From NCBI GenBank assembly GCA_900315605.1, contig OMZU01000018.1, positions 1-32,607 of the forward strand: a DNA stretch of 32,607 nucleotides, given 5' to 3'. Source of the DNA: an uncultured Eubacteriales bacterium (GTDB taxonomy: Bacteria > Bacillota > Clostridia > Oscillospirales > Acutalibacteraceae). This document shows positions 31,860-32,607 of this stretch, in pieces (within the stretch, counting starts at the first letter, position 1; each line of letters starts with the position of its first letter). Position numbers and translations under genes: made by a program. The notes beneath the pieces are model-generated. The model had not been told where the DNA came from. It made no database searches and worked only from the letters and a program-made list of their open reading frames with translations.

Positions 31860-31922
31860 ATGGAGTACATAGTAATTATACTTATTATGATATTTTTAAT
31901 CATGGCTCTTGTAAAGAAGTAA
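31860..31922 (+). CDS. Small hydrophobic peptide 2, putative type I toxin
   Basis: A 20-residue peptide, MEYIVIILIMIFLIM then ALVKK. It is the most diverged of the four copies. The changes keep the hydrophobic helix and basic tail, which argues for selection. GGGGGTG at 31845-31851 is folded into the hairpin 31832-31852. The antisense RNA starting near 31996 faces its 3' end. Confidence 0.7.
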   Translation: MEYIVIILIMIFLIMALVKK

Positions 31923-31996
31923 CCGCCTGTGCTGCAACACAAGCGGTTAATTATTAAATTAAACCTGTCTGCGAAACAGCCAAGCCGTTTCTTTAC
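31921..31996 (-). ncRNA. Antisense antitoxin RNA of module 2
   Basis: The minus-strand promoter TTGACA (32026-32031)-N17-TATAAT (32003-32008) predicts a start near 31996. The shared hairpin is AACCGCCTGTG / CACAAGCGGTT at 31921-31948, directly on the stop codon of peptide gene 2. Confidence 0.65.
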
Positions 31997-32041
31997 ATTT
32001 TTATTATAAACTAATTTTAATGATCTGTCAATCGGTTTTTA

Positions 32042-32058
32042 AATTCTTAATAAGAATT
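32042..32058. promoter_or_regulatory. Palindrome between divergent promoters, module 3
   Basis: AATTCTTA-A-TAAGAATT is a perfect 8-base inverted repeat with a one-base centre between the two -35 boxes. Confidence 0.55.
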
Positions 32059-32061
32059 ATA

Positions 32062-32090
32062 TTGCATTTTTCTTCACAATGTGATATAAT
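32062..32090 (+). promoter_or_regulatory. Promoter of small peptide gene 3
   Basis: TTGCAT (32062-32067), a 17-base spacer and TATAAT (32085-32090). Confidence 0.75.
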
Positions 32091-32151
32091 CAGTCCGTAA
32101 AGAAGCGGTGGCGGCTGTTTCGACACTCTCGAAAAGGGGGTGTTTAATACT

Positions 32152-32217
32152 ATGGAATATATAGCAATCATACTTATAATGATTTTTTTAATTATAGTTT
32201 CCATAAAAGAGAAATAA
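32152..32217 (+). CDS. Small hydrophobic peptide 3, putative type I toxin
   Basis: A 21-residue peptide, MEYIAIILIMIFLIIV with tail KEK. GGGGGTG at 32136-32142 is inside the hairpin 32123-32143. The sequence is nearly identical to copies 1 and 4 through the helix, with a different charged tail. The antisense RNA starting near 32298 faces its 3' end. Confidence 0.7.
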   Translation: MEYIAIILIMIFLIIVSIKEK

Positions 32218-32298
32218 CCGCCCTGTTCTCGCAAAACAGAGCAGTTATTATAATAAAATAACTTAAATGAATGCGAAACAGCCAAGCCGTTTCTTTAC
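32216..32298 (-). ncRNA. Antisense antitoxin RNA of module 3
   Basis: The minus-strand promoter TTGACA (32328-32333)-N17-TATAAT (32305-32310) predicts a start near 32298. The shared hairpin is at 32216-32247 (AACCGCCCTGTT / AACAGAGCAGTT). Confidence 0.65.
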
Positions 32299-32343
32299 AT
32301 TTTTATTATAAACTGATTTTCCTGATTTGTCAATCGGTTTTTA

Positions 32344-32360
32344 AATTCTTAATAAGAATT
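32344..32360. promoter_or_regulatory. Palindrome between divergent promoters, module 4
   Basis: The same AATTCTTA-A-TAAGAATT palindrome as in module 3, again between the two -35 boxes. Confidence 0.55.
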
Positions 32361-32363
32361 ATA

Positions 32364-32392
32364 TTGCTTTTTTCTTCACAATGTGATATAAT
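32364..32392 (+). promoter_or_regulatory. Promoter of small peptide gene 4
   Basis: TTGCTT (32364-32369), a 17-base spacer and TATAAT (32387-32392). Confidence 0.7.
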
Positions 32393-32453
32393 CAGTCCGT
32401 AAAGAAGCGGTGGCGGCTGTTTCGACACTCTCGAAAAGGGGGTGTTTAATTCT

Positions 32454-32540
32454 ATGGAATATATAGCAATCATACTTATAATGATTTTTTTAATTATAGT
32501 TTCCATTCAAAAATCGAGTAGGAGGCTGCCCATTAATTGA
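32454..32540 (+). CDS. Small hydrophobic peptide 4, C-terminus replaced by intron sequence
   Basis: The peptide reads MEYIAIILIMIFLIIV like copies 1 and 3, then runs into inserted sequence (QKSSRRLPIN) and stops at 32540, giving 28 residues with a strongly basic tail. The ribosome binding site hairpin (32425-32445) is intact. The terminator and antisense promoter that follow the other copies are missing, displaced by the group II intron end. Confidence 0.65.
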   Translation: MEYIAIILIMIFLIIVSIQKSSRRLPIN

Positions 32541-32607
32541 GCAGCCGACCTCTCACACCACCGTGCGTACGGTTCCGTACACGGCGGTTCAATAGTTTGA
32601 GTGCAGT
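32513..32607 (-). mobile_element. 3' end of a group II intron (domains V-VI), continuing beyond the window
   Basis: Read on the minus strand, the stem ACCGCCGTG...CACGGTGGT (32557-32588) followed by TGTGAGAGG is the typical domain V region behind reverse transcriptase genes in bacterial group II introns. It is followed by a GGCTGC/GCAGCC hairpin (32524-32546) as domain VI and the ending CTCCTACTCGAT. Intron ends are usually AT or AC, so the boundary is placed at 32513. The maturase gene would lie outside the window. The element sits inside module 4, in antisense orientation to the peptide gene. Confidence 0.7.

Larger units (their letters stand above)
31277..32540 (+). repeat. Tandem array of ~295-base type I toxin-antitoxin-like modules
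   Basis: Four full modules begin at about 31458, 31751, 32042 and 32344. The distances between their peptide start codons are 296, 292 and 302 bases. Each has a 17-base palindrome, a plus-strand promoter, a ~60-base leader with structured ribosome binding site, a 20-28 residue hydrophobic peptide and, except for the last, a bidirectional terminator and a minus-strand antisense promoter. One or two decayed units precede them. Confidence 0.8.

Noticed and set aside
32028-32285. 85-codon minus-strand reading through the peptide array
   Set aside because: It crosses promoters and terminators of two modules and lacks a ribosome binding site.
31277-32540. Possible CRISPR array
   Set aside because: Units are ~295 bases, with promoters and coding parts conserved. 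There are no short repeats with unique spacers and no cas genes.

Overview
The window looks like the chromosome of a Gram-positive, anaerobic gut or rumen Clostridia member, most like Ruminococcus and relatives (Oscillospiraceae). The evidence is a ctsR-mcsA-mcsB-clpC heat-shock operon, sigma-A type promoters (TTGACA-N17-TATAAT), strong purine-rich ribosome binding sites, dockerin-tailed secreted proteins, BspA-like leucine-rich repeat proteins, and a translation GTPase fused to a YacP-like NYN domain. The genus is inferred from gene content only.

Layout. 1-471: repeat DNA, including a foldback MITE-like element that abuts the stop codon of the first gene. 472-3358: an EF-G/TetM-like GTPase with a NYN tail (minus), divergent from a small DUF4250 gene (plus). 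3375-4220: a promoter and a truncated tRNA-Leu fragment, a small membrane protein gene, then an intact tRNA-Leu(UAG). 4221-6009: a two-gene cassette of an AAA-family ATPase and a small PD-(D/E)xK-like nuclease, a candidate defence module. 6010-6619: debris with repeat remnants. 6661-8239: a LuxR-type response regulator and the membrane half of its sensor kinase. The kinase is cut and joined out of frame to a 5'-truncated Ig-like/dockerin gene (to 9944). 9945-11210: an IS1182-like transposase remnant and a lipoprotein gene.

11314-26400 reads as one regulatory island on the minus strand. An ECF sigma factor and a membrane anti-sigma factor overlap by ATGA and are followed by a BspA-like LRR/dockerin protein that also carries a papain-like domain. 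Next come a secreted protein with five fibronectin type III repeats and a second, 1700-residue BspA-like LRR/dockerin protein. The sigma gene and the two distal surface-protein genes are each preceded by copies of the same ECF-type promoter (TGTAACC-N16-YGTTTTA). The promoter copies appear to have arisen by duplication of the sigma gene's own upstream region, because homology runs into its first codons. This suggests a self-contained, sensor-controlled surface-protein regulon.

26485-31260: clpC, mcsB, mcsA and ctsR (minus), with CtsR-type operators upstream of ctsR. 31277-32540: a tandem array of four ~295-bp modules, each with a tiny hydrophobic peptide gene and a convergent antisense promoter, plus decayed units at the left. 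This has the organisation of a multiplied type I toxin-antitoxin locus. The last copy is interrupted by what looks like the 3' end of a group II intron, which runs off the window.
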